Of a stretch of 64,000 nucleotides of DNA, positions 52,962 to 62,229 are shown one piece after another. Where the stretch lies: contig VYFX01000079.1 in the NCBI GenBank assembly GCA_009842205.1, positions 1 through 64,000 on the forward strand, given 5' to 3'. The notes below the pieces were generated by a model. It made no database searches, was not told where the DNA came from, and saw only the letters and a list, made by a program, of their open reading frames with translations. Position 1 is the first letter of the stretch; each line of letters starts with the position of its first letter. Both the position numbers and the translations under genes were made by a program. The DNA is from Paracoccaceae bacterium (lineage in GTDB: Bacteria; Pseudomonadota; Alphaproteobacteria; Rhodobacterales; Rhodobacteraceae).

Positions 52962-54209
52962 TTACACTTCCATGAATATAAGGGGATTTAACGCTTTTTT
53001 ATTGCGTGTTATTTCATAATGCAAATGAGGTCCGGTTGAAATACCAGTAGAGCCAACTGTACCAATTTTTTTATCATGGGCAACAAACTCACCATTCTTT
53101 ACACTATAACTATTTAAATGGGCATAAACTGTTCGCAATCCAGAGATGTGACGAATAATAATTGTTTTGCCAAAGCCACCATTGGTACCCACAAATTCCA
53201 CAATGCCGTTGCCAGTGGCATAAACGGGTGTTCCAGTCCTGGCACCAAAGTCTATTCCATTGTGCATTTTTACTATACCCGATACCGGATGCTTGCGCAT
53301 TCCATACCCTGAAGTTGTTCGCAAGGCACCTTTCAAGGGTTTGCCGAATGGCAGGGATTGGTAGCCCGTATTCAAAAGATTCATGTACTCCAAAGCAGCT
53401 TCAAGTTGGATTGCGTCATCAGATAACGGTGAATCGGACAAACTCCTTAAGGTTTCCAACTCCAGATCTCCTCGCATGACTTGATCTTGATTACGAAACA
53501 GGGTTCTGAGTTCCTCCTGAATTCTGGCAGGTGATACATTCACCTGGCCCAACACATCTTCAATTCCGCTGGTTGCCACAGCGATATTTACTGAAAGGTC
53601 ATTCAAAAGGTTTACCATTCGTCGGTTGCTGGCATTAACCAGTTTTTGCCCCTTTTGAACTTCGGTCTCGAGAGCTGTTATTCTATCTTGGGACTTCCTT
53701 AAATTTTCCGTGCTATCGGAAAGAACCTTGGACAGAGTAGAAACAAGGGCAGGATCAGCAGAATCAGTTGTATCCCCAATAATACCGGATGGATTAACAT
53801 TACCCGGATTTTGGAACCCAACACCGGCAAAGTCATTTAACTCGGTAATCTCCTTCCTCAGCAGATTCAGTTCCTGCTCCTGCTGATATACAAGATCAAT
53901 CGCTTTTTGGGTTTGGTTGATCAATGTTTTGTTTTCGATGATGAGGCTATCACGTTCCCTGAGCAGAGTGACCAGATTGCTGTTCAAATCGTCATTTGAA
54001 ACGATTTGATCAGTACCGCTTTGATATTTATTGTTTACAACCATAAAGGAGGCAATGACGGCCCACAACAAAATGATTATTGTCAGGGTAACCAGCAAAA
54101 GTCTGGACTTGATACCAAGAAATATATATCTGGTATCACCCCTTGATTGAATGGATATTATCCAATCATTCATCTCAACAAAAGATAATTTATTTTGGAT
54201 TGCTTGCAC
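52962..54209 (-). CDS. M23-family peptidase with coiled coil (murein hydrolase, LmdC-like)
   Basis: A 415-residue membrane-anchored protein. A single membrane segment near residue 40 (LLLVTLTIIILLWAVIASF) is followed by a long periplasmic coiled coil and a C-terminal lytic M23 domain. Zinc ligands are seen in MHNGIDFGARTGTPV (His, Asp) and STGPHLHYEI (His, His). It should cut peptidoglycan cross-bridges. One base separates it from the bactofilin gene, so the two are probably made together and act in shaping the cell wall. Confidence 0.9.
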   Translation of the reverse strand: MQAIQNKLSFVEMNDWIISIQSRGDTRYIFLGIKSRLLLVTLTIIILLWAVIASFMVVNNKYQSGTDQIVSNDDLNSNLVTLLRERDSLIIENKTLINQTQKAIDLVYQQEQELNLLRKEITELNDFAGVGFQNPGNVNPSGIIGDTTDSADPALVSTLSKVLSDSTENLRKSQDRITALETEVQKGQKLVNASNRRMVNLLNDLSVNIAVATSGIEDVLGQVNVSPARIQEELRTLFRNQDQVMRGDLELETLRSLSDSPLSDDAIQLEAALEYMNLLNTGYQSLPFGKPLKGALRTTSGYGMRKHPVSGIVKMHNGIDFGARTGTPVYATGNGIVEFVGTNGGFGKTIIIRHISGLRTVYAHLNSYSVKNGEFVAHDKKIGTVGSTGISTGPHLHYEITRNKKALNPLIFMEV

Positions 54210-54480
54210 CGTTCTGCTGCTTCCGGCTGTATAAAGCCAATAGTTTTATGTTATCCTAATCTAGTAAAAGAATTTGTCAATTGGAAATAACAATCTCAAA
54301 ACTAAATCAAAAGATATATTTGTTCCAAATGAATTAGCGGTACAAGTTTAAATTGTTTGGACAAGGGAACTCGATTTTTTTATTGCCAGTTATTCCATTG
54401 ATCATTTGCAGAGACCGAATAGCCTCAAGGAATAGTTTCATTCAATTGCATGGGTTTGCAGCAGTAATTACGAAATAATT

Positions 54481-57400
54481 GTGAAGTTTCTTGACATAAA
54501 CATACCATTCGCCTGGTCACTCGTTCGATGGATTTTCCTGGGAGTGTTGGGTTCATTCTTTGTTGTGTTTGTATGGTTGATCGTTGGTTCGATTCCCATT
54601 CCCAAATTCGTTGAAAACATTGTTACCGAAAGGGCAATTGAGATTTCCAATATTGAAAGCATGGAAATCAATGATTCCAAGATATCGCTTGATATTGGTA
54701 GGTTTCGTCCGGAAATACATTTTACTGAAACAGAAATTCAGTTAATTCAAGGAGAAAACAAGGTAAGACTTACCGATGGAGAAATTTCTTTCAGTTTGAT
54801 ATCCTTGCTCAAGGGCTCATTTGTTCCGACAACCATTACCGGTAATGAAATTACCATAGCAATTTCTTCAGGCGAATTGGGATTGCCTACAAGTGATGGA
54901 GGAACCGATGATTCCCGAACCGGTTTCGAACCGCTATCAAACACCATTAATATTCTTGAGTCACTTCAAATTACAACTCTGGAATTGATTGAGTTCAAAA
55001 AAATTATCATTCCATATGTGTCACAGGCTAGGCAAGAAGAATTGATCTTTGAAGGTCTGTTTCAGTTGATCAGGAATGAAACCGGCTTTGATGGGAATTA
55101 TTACTATCCTGACGAAACGGAAGAAGCCAAGGTCAAGTTGAGCCTTCAGCGATACTTAAACAATCAGGATATTTCATACAGGCTGAATATTGCTGGTGAC
55201 GCTAGTATTTTGAATGATCTTATCAACACGGGAAAATACCAACCTGAAATTAATGGGGGGCTGGATTACGGTACCGTGCTTTTGGAGCTAAACATCAATC
55301 AACCCTATGAAACAATCGAGGGGTCATTCAACGTCCTGGATTCCAATTTTGAAATAGGAAGCGTCCTCACTCCTTGGTATGTCGATAGCATGAATATTCA
55401 ATTTCAATACCAGTTGAACCAAGGTACGATTAATCTGGATAACATGTATCTGCGGTCAAATTTGTTTACTTCCAGCGGTGATGGAACAATAAACCTGCAG
55501 TTTCTGAATGAGGGTATAGATATTAAAGGAAAAACTTCACTTGAGACCATTTTGGCAGATAGGGTAGGGGTAAGTGAGGGAATAGATCATTCGGGAAAAG
55601 TTTCCTTTGCATTTCTGATACCCTTCGAAGGCCAAACGGGAAACTATAACATTGAGACAGAATTCACAGGCTTTACTTCTGACTATGAGGAAGATTCATT
55701 AATCGCCTATCTATTGCAGGAACATAGCAAATTTACCGGAAATGTATCAGGGGAGTTGAGTTCACAACGAACCATTAACTCGTTGAATGGTCACTTTGGT
55801 TGGATTAATGACCCAGATCTTCCAGCCAATGACGCCAGAAGATCCAGTATTGACATACCCTTGAGGTATGATGAACAAATTGACGGCTTGGTTGCCGAGG
55901 GAATTAATATATCAGTTGCAGAATTGCCCCTGGATATAGATGGCAAGCTTGTATTGGGACAGACAAATGTTGATACCGGCCCATCATATTATGGTGTGTT
56001 TGATTTACGTGAAAAAACACAGGTTGATCCCTTGCCCGAATCGGTTGGAAAGATAGGGTTAAATGGAATTCTTGAATCCGAGGGTTTGAATTTTTCATAC
56101 AATCTGACCTTGGACGAGGATAGCGTTTCAATTTGGAACAGAAATTCACCTGCTTTTTCCTCCACGGGTAACATAAATCTAAATACCTTGTCTGAGGAAG
56201 GGATAGGGATTGGAGGTTCGATCGAATTGGCTTTGGCTACTTCCAATCGAAATGATGAATTGCAAGTAAATTTTGCTGGAGAACTCCAGCGACGGGAATT
56301 CAATTTTGATGAGTTGGTTATTGAACTGGACCCGGTCTCGTTGATTGCCTCGGGCAAGATGGAAATTTCCAATGATGAAAGTTCATCACCATTTTCAGGT
56401 CTTTTCGACATTAGGCAAATTGATTACTGGGGTTCGGAACAACAACTAACCATTGGTTCAGCTGATGATATCAAGTTGCAATTATCATTGGATGATGAAA
56501 CCATTTCTGGTGAAATTACCGCACCTCAAAAACTGCTCTCAACACTCTACAGTTTACAGGCTAATGAAGTTCCCGGACTGTTTCAGCAGCAAAATGGCGA
56601 GGGAAAAATTTCTCTCAGGGCAGGGTACAACTTGATTACTTCTGAAATGGGAGGTGAATTCAAGGGTTCATCACTTGTATTGCCTGTCAACAACAATAAC
56701 CTCCATGTCGACAATCTGTATCTGTCCTTCAACTATCCTTTGGGCAAAGGGCAAAATATGATCAAAATTGATGAGTTGTCTGCGGATTCCGAGTACTTTT
56801 CAATTTTGGCAAATGGAAATCTATATGCTGAAACATCCAATTTTTATCCACAATTGGTTGGCAACATTGTTCTGGAAAAGGGGACTTTGAAAAAAAGCCA
56901 GATATTTGAGGAAACGCTGGATAACATTACAGGGAATTTTGATTTGCAACTTGACCTGGAAAAAAGACAGCTGAAGATAGCTCAAGCCCATATCCGGCAA
57001 AAGGGAACACAAATTTGGGGTGTGGGTGATTTTACACTTGATACTCAGGAAAAACTTGGAACCATCCAGTTTTGGTCAAGGAATCTGGACAAGGATGAGC
57101 TAATCAGGTTTTGGCCATTGAATTTTGTGGTAAAGACAAGAGCCTGGTTGAAAACGAACATTCATTCAGGCGAAATCAATGATATGACAGGTGGATTGAC
57201 CTTGCTTCGCAATGAAAGTTCTCGACTGGAAGTCACCTATACCTTTGCTGATGTCGATTTTACCTATCTGAAAGGATTTCCTCCAATAGTCAATGGGAGT
57301 GGTTATGCCACCCTGACAGAAAACGACCTGTCCCTTCAGATGGAGGAGGGGTATACAGAAGCATTTGAAAATGGCACCTTGACACTGGATGGCAGCAGTT

Positions 57401-59040
57401 TTTATATCCCCAAGATAACCAACAACAAAATCCCTTCCGAGGTTCACTTGAGGGTAGATGGCAAAATCTACCCCCTGTTCGTACTACTTGATCTGGACCC
57501 CTTCAATTTCATTGCCAAGGCAAATCTGACACCGGTCTTTGTCAGCGGTGATGCCAAGGGTGAAATTAGAATCAGATTTCCTCTCATCGACAAAATACCA
57601 CTGGATCAAATAACCTTCGAGGGGGCTGGGGAGTTCAGTACCCTTGAAACGGTCGGTTTATTTTATGGAAAGTCCTTTCAATCAGACAGGTTGAAGATAG
57701 ATTTTGATGAAAAGGGGCTGATTATCGAGGGAGGTGGAAAATTTGGTAATTTGCCGGTTCAAACGACAATAACTGAAAATTTTGAACCTGGAGTAACTGA
57801 ACGTCTGAACATTAACGGTTCCTTTGAAATTTCCGACCTCTTCTTTGAAGAGTTCAATATAGATTTTGTACCAGAGATGGTTTCCGGTTCAAGCCAGGTG
57901 AATTTCAATTTGGGCTTTCCTCAGGATGCACCAGCGATAATGAATCTTGAATCCGACCTTTATGGTACCAGTGTGGATATTCCAGTTATTGATTGGCAAA
58001 AATCCGCGGAAGAAACGGGCAGGATGGAAATTGGTGTCAGAATAACCAATCCACTTGATTTGTATTCATTTGAAATTTCAGCCAAGGGATTGGATGCAGC
58101 AGGAAGGCTTAACCTCACACAGGACGGAGGTTTCGAATCATTTTATTTCGACCGGGTTGAAATGGAGGATTTTTACTCCGGGGAACTGGGCATTTCGTTG
58201 ACTGAAAATGGCGATCTGCAACTTGAAATACCAGGTACCATCGAATTGATTGATTCCGAAATGTTGTCCCAATACAGTTCAGATGAGGATTCTGACCGCA
58301 CTTTCAATATTTATTTGGGTGAGTTGAAAATCTCTCCCCAATTATCCATAACCGAAATCACAGGCATGATTCAGAGGGAAGGGCATTTAAGGGCGAATTT
58401 CAATGGTAAAATGAATGGCGGGGCTACCCTGAATGGTTGGCTATTTGACACAGAAGGGTCCTGGATGTTCAGAATTGCCTCCGCCAATGCCGGTCAGGTG
58501 GCACGTGATGCAGAAATCATCGCCACATTGGGTGGTGGTAAAGTTTGGGTGGATATAAGCCCTGGTGAGGAAGAGGGTGAATTCCGGGGCACAATCATAA
58601 TCAGTGATATAACAATACCTCCGTTTTACGAGTTGGGTTCTGCCCAAGCGGATGATGATGATTCGCCAAATGAAGAGATCACGGGGGTAAAAATGGACCA
58701 GATCAGGTCCAATTTCCTGGTGACTAGGGAAAAACTGGTTTTGAACGATGCTGCCGGTATGGGTACACAGGTGGGATTTTCATTTTCTGGTGAATATTCC
58801 CTTGTGGATAAATCCATGAACTTTGAGGGTACGGTAGCACCCCTCAGGGTCATTACCACCCTGATCAAGATCGTCAACCCGATCAGTTTTCTGGTACCTC
58901 GGCGAATCTCCGGCGAGATTGGTACATTTGATTTTACCCTCAAGGGTACGCTATCCGAACCGGATTTTACCATAGAGCCAACTTCCATAATCAATCCCAG
59001 CAATCTAACAGGCTTCCTCTTTTTGAATATTGCACCCTGA
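54481..59040 (+). CDS. AsmA/YhdP-like DUF3971 protein (very large)
   Basis: A 1519-residue protein with a single N-terminal membrane helix (residues about 15-38, RWIFLGVLGSFFVVFVWLIV) and a long periplasmic body of repeated beta-strands, like the AsmA superfamily proteins that span the periplasm and carry phospholipid to the outer membrane. The C-terminal part contains the conserved IVNPISFLVPRRISGEIGTF region. GTG 54481 is the start; there is no convincing Shine-Dalgarno. The gene precedes queA by 14 bp. Some members affect envelope integrity. Confidence 0.82.
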   Translation: MKFLDINIPFAWSLVRWIFLGVLGSFFVVFVWLIVGSIPIPKFVENIVTERAIEISNIESMEINDSKISLDIGRFRPEIHFTETEIQLIQGENKVRLTDGEISFSLISLLKGSFVPTTITGNEITIAISSGELGLPTSDGGTDDSRTGFEPLSNTINILESLQITTLELIEFKKIIIPYVSQARQEELIFEGLFQLIRNETGFDGNYYYPDETEEAKVKLSLQRYLNNQDISYRLNIAGDASILNDLINTGKYQPEINGGLDYGTVLLELNINQPYETIEGSFNVLDSNFEIGSVLTPWYVDSMNIQFQYQLNQGTINLDNMYLRSNLFTSSGDGTINLQFLNEGIDIKGKTSLETILADRVGVSEGIDHSGKVSFAFLIPFEGQTGNYNIETEFTGFTSDYEEDSLIAYLLQEHSKFTGNVSGELSSQRTINSLNGHFGWINDPDLPANDARRSSIDIPLRYDEQIDGLVAEGINISVAELPLDIDGKLVLGQTNVDTGPSYYGVFDLREKTQVDPLPESVGKIGLNGILESEGLNFSYNLTLDEDSVSIWNRNSPAFSSTGNINLNTLSEEGIGIGGSIELALATSNRNDELQVNFAGELQRREFNFDELVIELDPVSLIASGKMEISNDESSSPFSGLFDIRQIDYWGSEQQLTIGSADDIKLQLSLDDETISGEITAPQKLLSTLYSLQANEVPGLFQQQNGEGKISLRAGYNLITSEMGGEFKGSSLVLPVNNNNLHVDNLYLSFNYPLGKGQNMIKIDELSADSEYFSILANGNLYAETSNFYPQLVGNIVLEKGTLKKSQIFEETLDNITGNFDLQLDLEKRQLKIAQAHIRQKGTQIWGVGDFTLDTQEKLGTIQFWSRNLDKDELIRFWPLNFVVKTRAWLKTNIHSGEINDMTGGLTLLRNESSRLEVTYTFADVDFTYLKGFPPIVNGSGYATLTENDLSLQMEEGYTEAFENGTLTLDGSSFYIPKITNNKIPSEVHLRVDGKIYPLFVLLDLDPFNFIAKANLTPVFVSGDAKGEIRIRFPLIDKIPLDQITFEGAGEFSTLETVGLFYGKSFQSDRLKIDFDEKGLIIEGGGKFGNLPVQTTITENFEPGVTERLNINGSFEISDLFFEEFNIDFVPEMVSGSSQVNFNLGFPQDAPAIMNLESDLYGTSVDIPVIDWQKSAEETGRMEIGVRITNPLDLYSFEISAKGLDAAGRLNLTQDGGFESFYFDRVEMEDFYSGELGISLTENGDLQLEIPGTIELIDSEMLSQYSSDEDSDRTFNIYLGELKISPQLSITEITGMIQREGHLRANFNGKMNGGATLNGWLFDTEGSWMFRIASANAGQVARDAEIIATLGGGKVWVDISPGEEEGEFRGTIIISDITIPPFYELGSAQADDDDSPNEEITGVKMDQIRSNFLVTREKLVLNDAAGMGTQVGFSFSGEYSLVDKSMNFEGTVAPLRVITTLIKIVNPISFLVPRRISGEIGTFDFTLKGTLSEPDFTIEPTSIINPSNLTGFLFLNIAP

Positions 59041-59054
59041 ACCCTGTCATTACC

Positions 59055-60116
59055 ATGGATCTAAACTATTTTGATTACGAGCTTCCTGTACGCCTCATTG
59101 CACAAAATCCTGTAAATCCGCGAAGTTCCTCCCGGTTGCTCATATCGCACATGAATCGGATCGTTGATGCCGGTTTCACGGATCTACCCTCCTTTCTGAA
59201 TGAAGGAGATCTGCTGGTTGTTAACAACACCAAGGTTTTTCCGGCCCTGTTGGTCGGACACAAAATGAAATCCGAACCCATTTCTGCCGTCAAGGTTCCC
59301 GGGGCAAGAATATCCCTTAACCTTGATTCTCAAAACCGGGATGGAACCTGGTCCTGCCTTGGAAAACCAATGAAAAAATTGCGAATCGATGATGTCGTAA
59401 GATTTGGCATGAGCATTGAGGGCAAAATTGTCCGGATCGATGGCAGATGGTGTGAGGTTGCCTTCAATCTGCAAGGTGAAGATTTTTTCCGAGAAGTACA
59501 GGCAATAGGTCATACACCACTTCCGGGCTATATTACTGCCAAGAGGCCTGAGTTGCCTGCTGATCAAACCGATTATCAATCTTATTTTGCTCGACAGACC
59601 GGAGCTGTGGCTGCTCCCACGGCATCACTACATTTTGATGAAAAGATTGTTTCCAAGTTATTGCAAAAAGGTATCAAATTTACCGAACTAACGCTTCATG
59701 TTGGTGCCGGAACCTTTCTACCGATGACTTCAGAAAGGATTTCGGATCATAAAATCCATGGTGAGTGGGGTAGTATTACACAATCCGCAGTTGATGAGAT
59801 ACTAACTGCCAAAAGGAAAAACAAGAGAGTAATTGCCGTAGGTACAACATCTCTCAGGCTGATTGAAACTGCTGCCAGGAGTGGTCGGATCGAAGCCTGG
59901 GAAGGTGTGACGGATCTTTATATAACTCCAGGATTTGCGTTCAATGTCGCCGATGGATTGTTGACCAATTTTCATCTCCCGAAATCCTCCCTTCTGGTAC
60001 TCGTTGCCGCATTTGTCGGTGGCGAGAAAATGAAAGAGATTTACCATCATGCAGTAAACGAGGAGTATCGCTTCCTGTCATATGGCGACAGTTCACTACT
60101 TCTCAATCCAGCCTAA
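59055..60116 (+). CDS. queA: S-adenosylmethionine:tRNA ribosyltransferase-isomerase
   Basis: A 353-residue enzyme that adds the ribosyl moiety of SAM to preQ1 in tRNA on the way to queuosine. The N-terminal FDYELPVRLIAQNPVNPR and the C-terminal HVGAGTFLPM and GTTSLRLIETAA are characteristic. The stretch MKSEPISAVKVPGARISL is a slightly atypical region in the first domain. It follows the AsmA-like gene by 14 bp. No tgt gene is in the window. Confidence 0.95.
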   Translation: MDLNYFDYELPVRLIAQNPVNPRSSSRLLISHMNRIVDAGFTDLPSFLNEGDLLVVNNTKVFPALLVGHKMKSEPISAVKVPGARISLNLDSQNRDGTWSCLGKPMKKLRIDDVVRFGMSIEGKIVRIDGRWCEVAFNLQGEDFFREVQAIGHTPLPGYITAKRPELPADQTDYQSYFARQTGAVAAPTASLHFDEKIVSKLLQKGIKFTELTLHVGAGTFLPMTSERISDHKIHGEWGSITQSAVDEILTAKRKNKRVIAVGTTSLRLIETAARSGRIEAWEGVTDLYITPGFAFNVADGLLTNFHLPKSSLLVLVAAFVGGEKMKEIYHHAVNEEYRFLSYGDSSLLLNPA

Positions 60117-60247
60117 AACCCTTGTTTAAATAACTTCTTCCCCAAATCAAAAAAATATATATTTCCTAAACAAAAATATTGCTTCATAATCCCCTTTAAA
60201 TCATAGATGAAATTCCAATATTCGGATTTTTTTCGAAAGGAAATGTG

Positions 60248-61498
60248 ATGTTGGCAATTCTGGGGCAAATTTGGGCTTTGCTCATTGGGATTTTCCTTTT
60301 GATGGTAGGGAATGGAATCCATGGTACTCTCATCGGCATCCGGGGTGTACAGGAAGATTTTTCAACCTTGGAACTTTCCATTATCATGTCAGGATATTTC
60401 ATAGGATTCCTGTTTGGTTCGAGATTAACACCACGCATGATCCTACGTGTGGGCCACGTCAGGGTATTTGCTGCCTTGGGTTCCCTCATTTCTGCAGCTT
60501 TGATTCTGTTTGCCCAATTTCCATATCCCTGGGTTTGGTTCATTCTCAGAGTTTTGATTGGTGTTGGTTTTTCAGGTGTTTATGTAGTTGCTGAAAGCTG
60601 GCTCAATGAAAGCTCAACCAATGAGAACAGAGGAAAAATCCTGGCCATCTACATATCCATTCAGATGTTCGGTATTATTTCGGCACAAGTGTTATTCAAC
60701 TTTGCCGATACCACTGGGTTTTTGCTCTTTGTGATTGCTTCGGTTCTGGTTTCCCTGTCCTTCACACCGATATTGCTTTCGGTATCTCCAACTCCACGGC
60801 TGGAAGCAACAAGGCCCATGAAAATTACCCAATTGTTCAATGTCTCCCCACTTGGAGTGATTGGGGCCTTCTGTCTTGGTGCCGTATTTTCAGCATTATT
60901 CGGTATGGCAGCAGTATATGGGGCCAGAATAGAAATGTCGCCCTCGGAAATCGCCCTCTTTGTCAGTATGATTTACCTTGGTGGGTTGGTCATGCAGTAT
61001 CCGATCGGGTACATATCGGATAGAATGGATCGAAGGATATTGATTCTCATTGTTGCGGGTATCTGCACTGGCTTTGCCTGTATCGGTGTGTTTACGGGTT
61101 CCTTCTTTACAATTCTTCTGGTTGTTACTTTTGTAATTGGCGCTACAACCACTCCCTTGTATTCACTCATGATTGCCTATACCAATGATTATCTGGATGC
61201 GAGTGATATGCCAGCTGGTGCAAGCGGTTTGATTTTTGTCAATGGTCTGGGGGCAATCAGCGGTCCCTTTTTGGTTGGTTGGATTATGGATTACATAGGT
61301 CCGCATGGTTTCTTCATTTACATATCACTTACCATGGCATTGCTGGCATTATTCTGTGCATTCAGAATGACCGTACGCAAGCGACCGGATCCCTCTGAAA
61401 CAATGTCTTACACTCCCATCAGCCCGACTTCAACGCCTGTTGTGGCGGATATGGCCCAGGAACATGCCATTGATCAACAATCAGAGGAAGGGCAATAA
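60248..61498 (+). CDS. MFS transporter (YcaD-like)
   Basis: A 416-residue twelve-helix major facilitator. The helix 2-3 loop is SRLTPRMILRVGHVRV and YISDRMDRRILILIV is the second-half equivalent. The protein resembles YcaD-type carriers of unknown substrate. ATG 60248 (MLAIL) or the GTG immediately before (60245) can start; AAAGGA upstream fits both. The long hydrophilic C-terminal tail (QEHAIDQQSEEGQ) is typical. Confidence 0.82.
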   Translation: MLAILGQIWALLIGIFLLMVGNGIHGTLIGIRGVQEDFSTLELSIIMSGYFIGFLFGSRLTPRMILRVGHVRVFAALGSLISAALILFAQFPYPWVWFILRVLIGVGFSGVYVVAESWLNESSTNENRGKILAIYISIQMFGIISAQVLFNFADTTGFLLFVIASVLVSLSFTPILLSVSPTPRLEATRPMKITQLFNVSPLGVIGAFCLGAVFSALFGMAAVYGARIEMSPSEIALFVSMIYLGGLVMQYPIGYISDRMDRRILILIVAGICTGFACIGVFTGSFFTILLVVTFVIGATTTPLYSLMIAYTNDYLDASDMPAGASGLIFVNGLGAISGPFLVGWIMDYIGPHGFFIYISLTMALLALFCAFRMTVRKRPDPSETMSYTPISPTSTPVVADMAQEHAIDQQSEEGQ

Positions 61499-61647
61499 GT
61501 TCAATATGAATAAGAGATGTGATTACCGAGACATAAAAATTACAATTAAATTAAATTTAAATTAATTTGTAGGAGATTTGCCGGGGAGTTCCTAAATCTA
61601 ATATCGAATATGATTTACTGAATATCAAATAAGGACAGGTTACCATT

Positions 61648-62208
61648 ATGTTGCAACGAACCAATGTACAGAATAATTTTTCTGCATTGGTATTGAATGC
61701 AGATTATCAACCATTGTCCTATTTCCCGCTGTCCCTCTGGTCATGGCAGGAGGCCCTGAAGGCCGTATTCCTGGACAGGGTAAACGTGGTCTATGAATAC
61801 AACCATGTTGTTCTATCACCATCAACAACCTTCAGGTTGCCATCGGTTATTGCCCTCAAGGAATATATTCGACCCCAGAAAAGTGTTGCATTCACAAGAT
61901 TTAATCTGTTTCTCAGAGATGAATTTACCTGTCAATATTGCAAGAGCACGAGTAATCTTACATTTGACCATGTCAAACCGATTTCAATGGGCGGTACCAC
62001 ATGTTGGGAGAATGTCGTAGCAGCCTGTCAGGAGTGCAATTTCAAGAAGGGTTCAAAATCCCTGAAGTTGGCTGGCATGGACCTACGCAGGAAACCTCTT
62101 GAACCGACCAATCAGGAATTGAGAAATACCGGAAGGAAATTTCCACCCAATTACCTGCATGACACCTGGATGGATTTCCTGTACTGGGATGTTGAACTGG
62201 AACAGTAA
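61648..62208 (+). CDS. HNH endonuclease
   Basis: A 186-residue protein with a zinc-finger HNH domain. Cys95 and Cys98 (TCQYCKS) and Cys137 and Cys140 (CQECNFKKG) hold zinc, and Asp107-His108 (FDHVKPISMGG) form the catalytic core with Asn141. Stand-alone HNH proteins of this type are common in alphaproteobacteria as housekeeping or mobile-element-linked nucleases. It is alone; no terminase or restriction gene is nearby. Confidence 0.85.
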   Translation: MLQRTNVQNNFSALVLNADYQPLSYFPLSLWSWQEALKAVFLDRVNVVYEYNHVVLSPSTTFRLPSVIALKEYIRPQKSVAFTRFNLFLRDEFTCQYCKSTSNLTFDHVKPISMGGTTCWENVVAACQECNFKKGSKSLKLAGMDLRRKPLEPTNQELRNTGRKFPPNYLHDTWMDFLYWDVELEQ

Positions 62209-62229
62209 ATCCGGATTGATTTCCGTACA

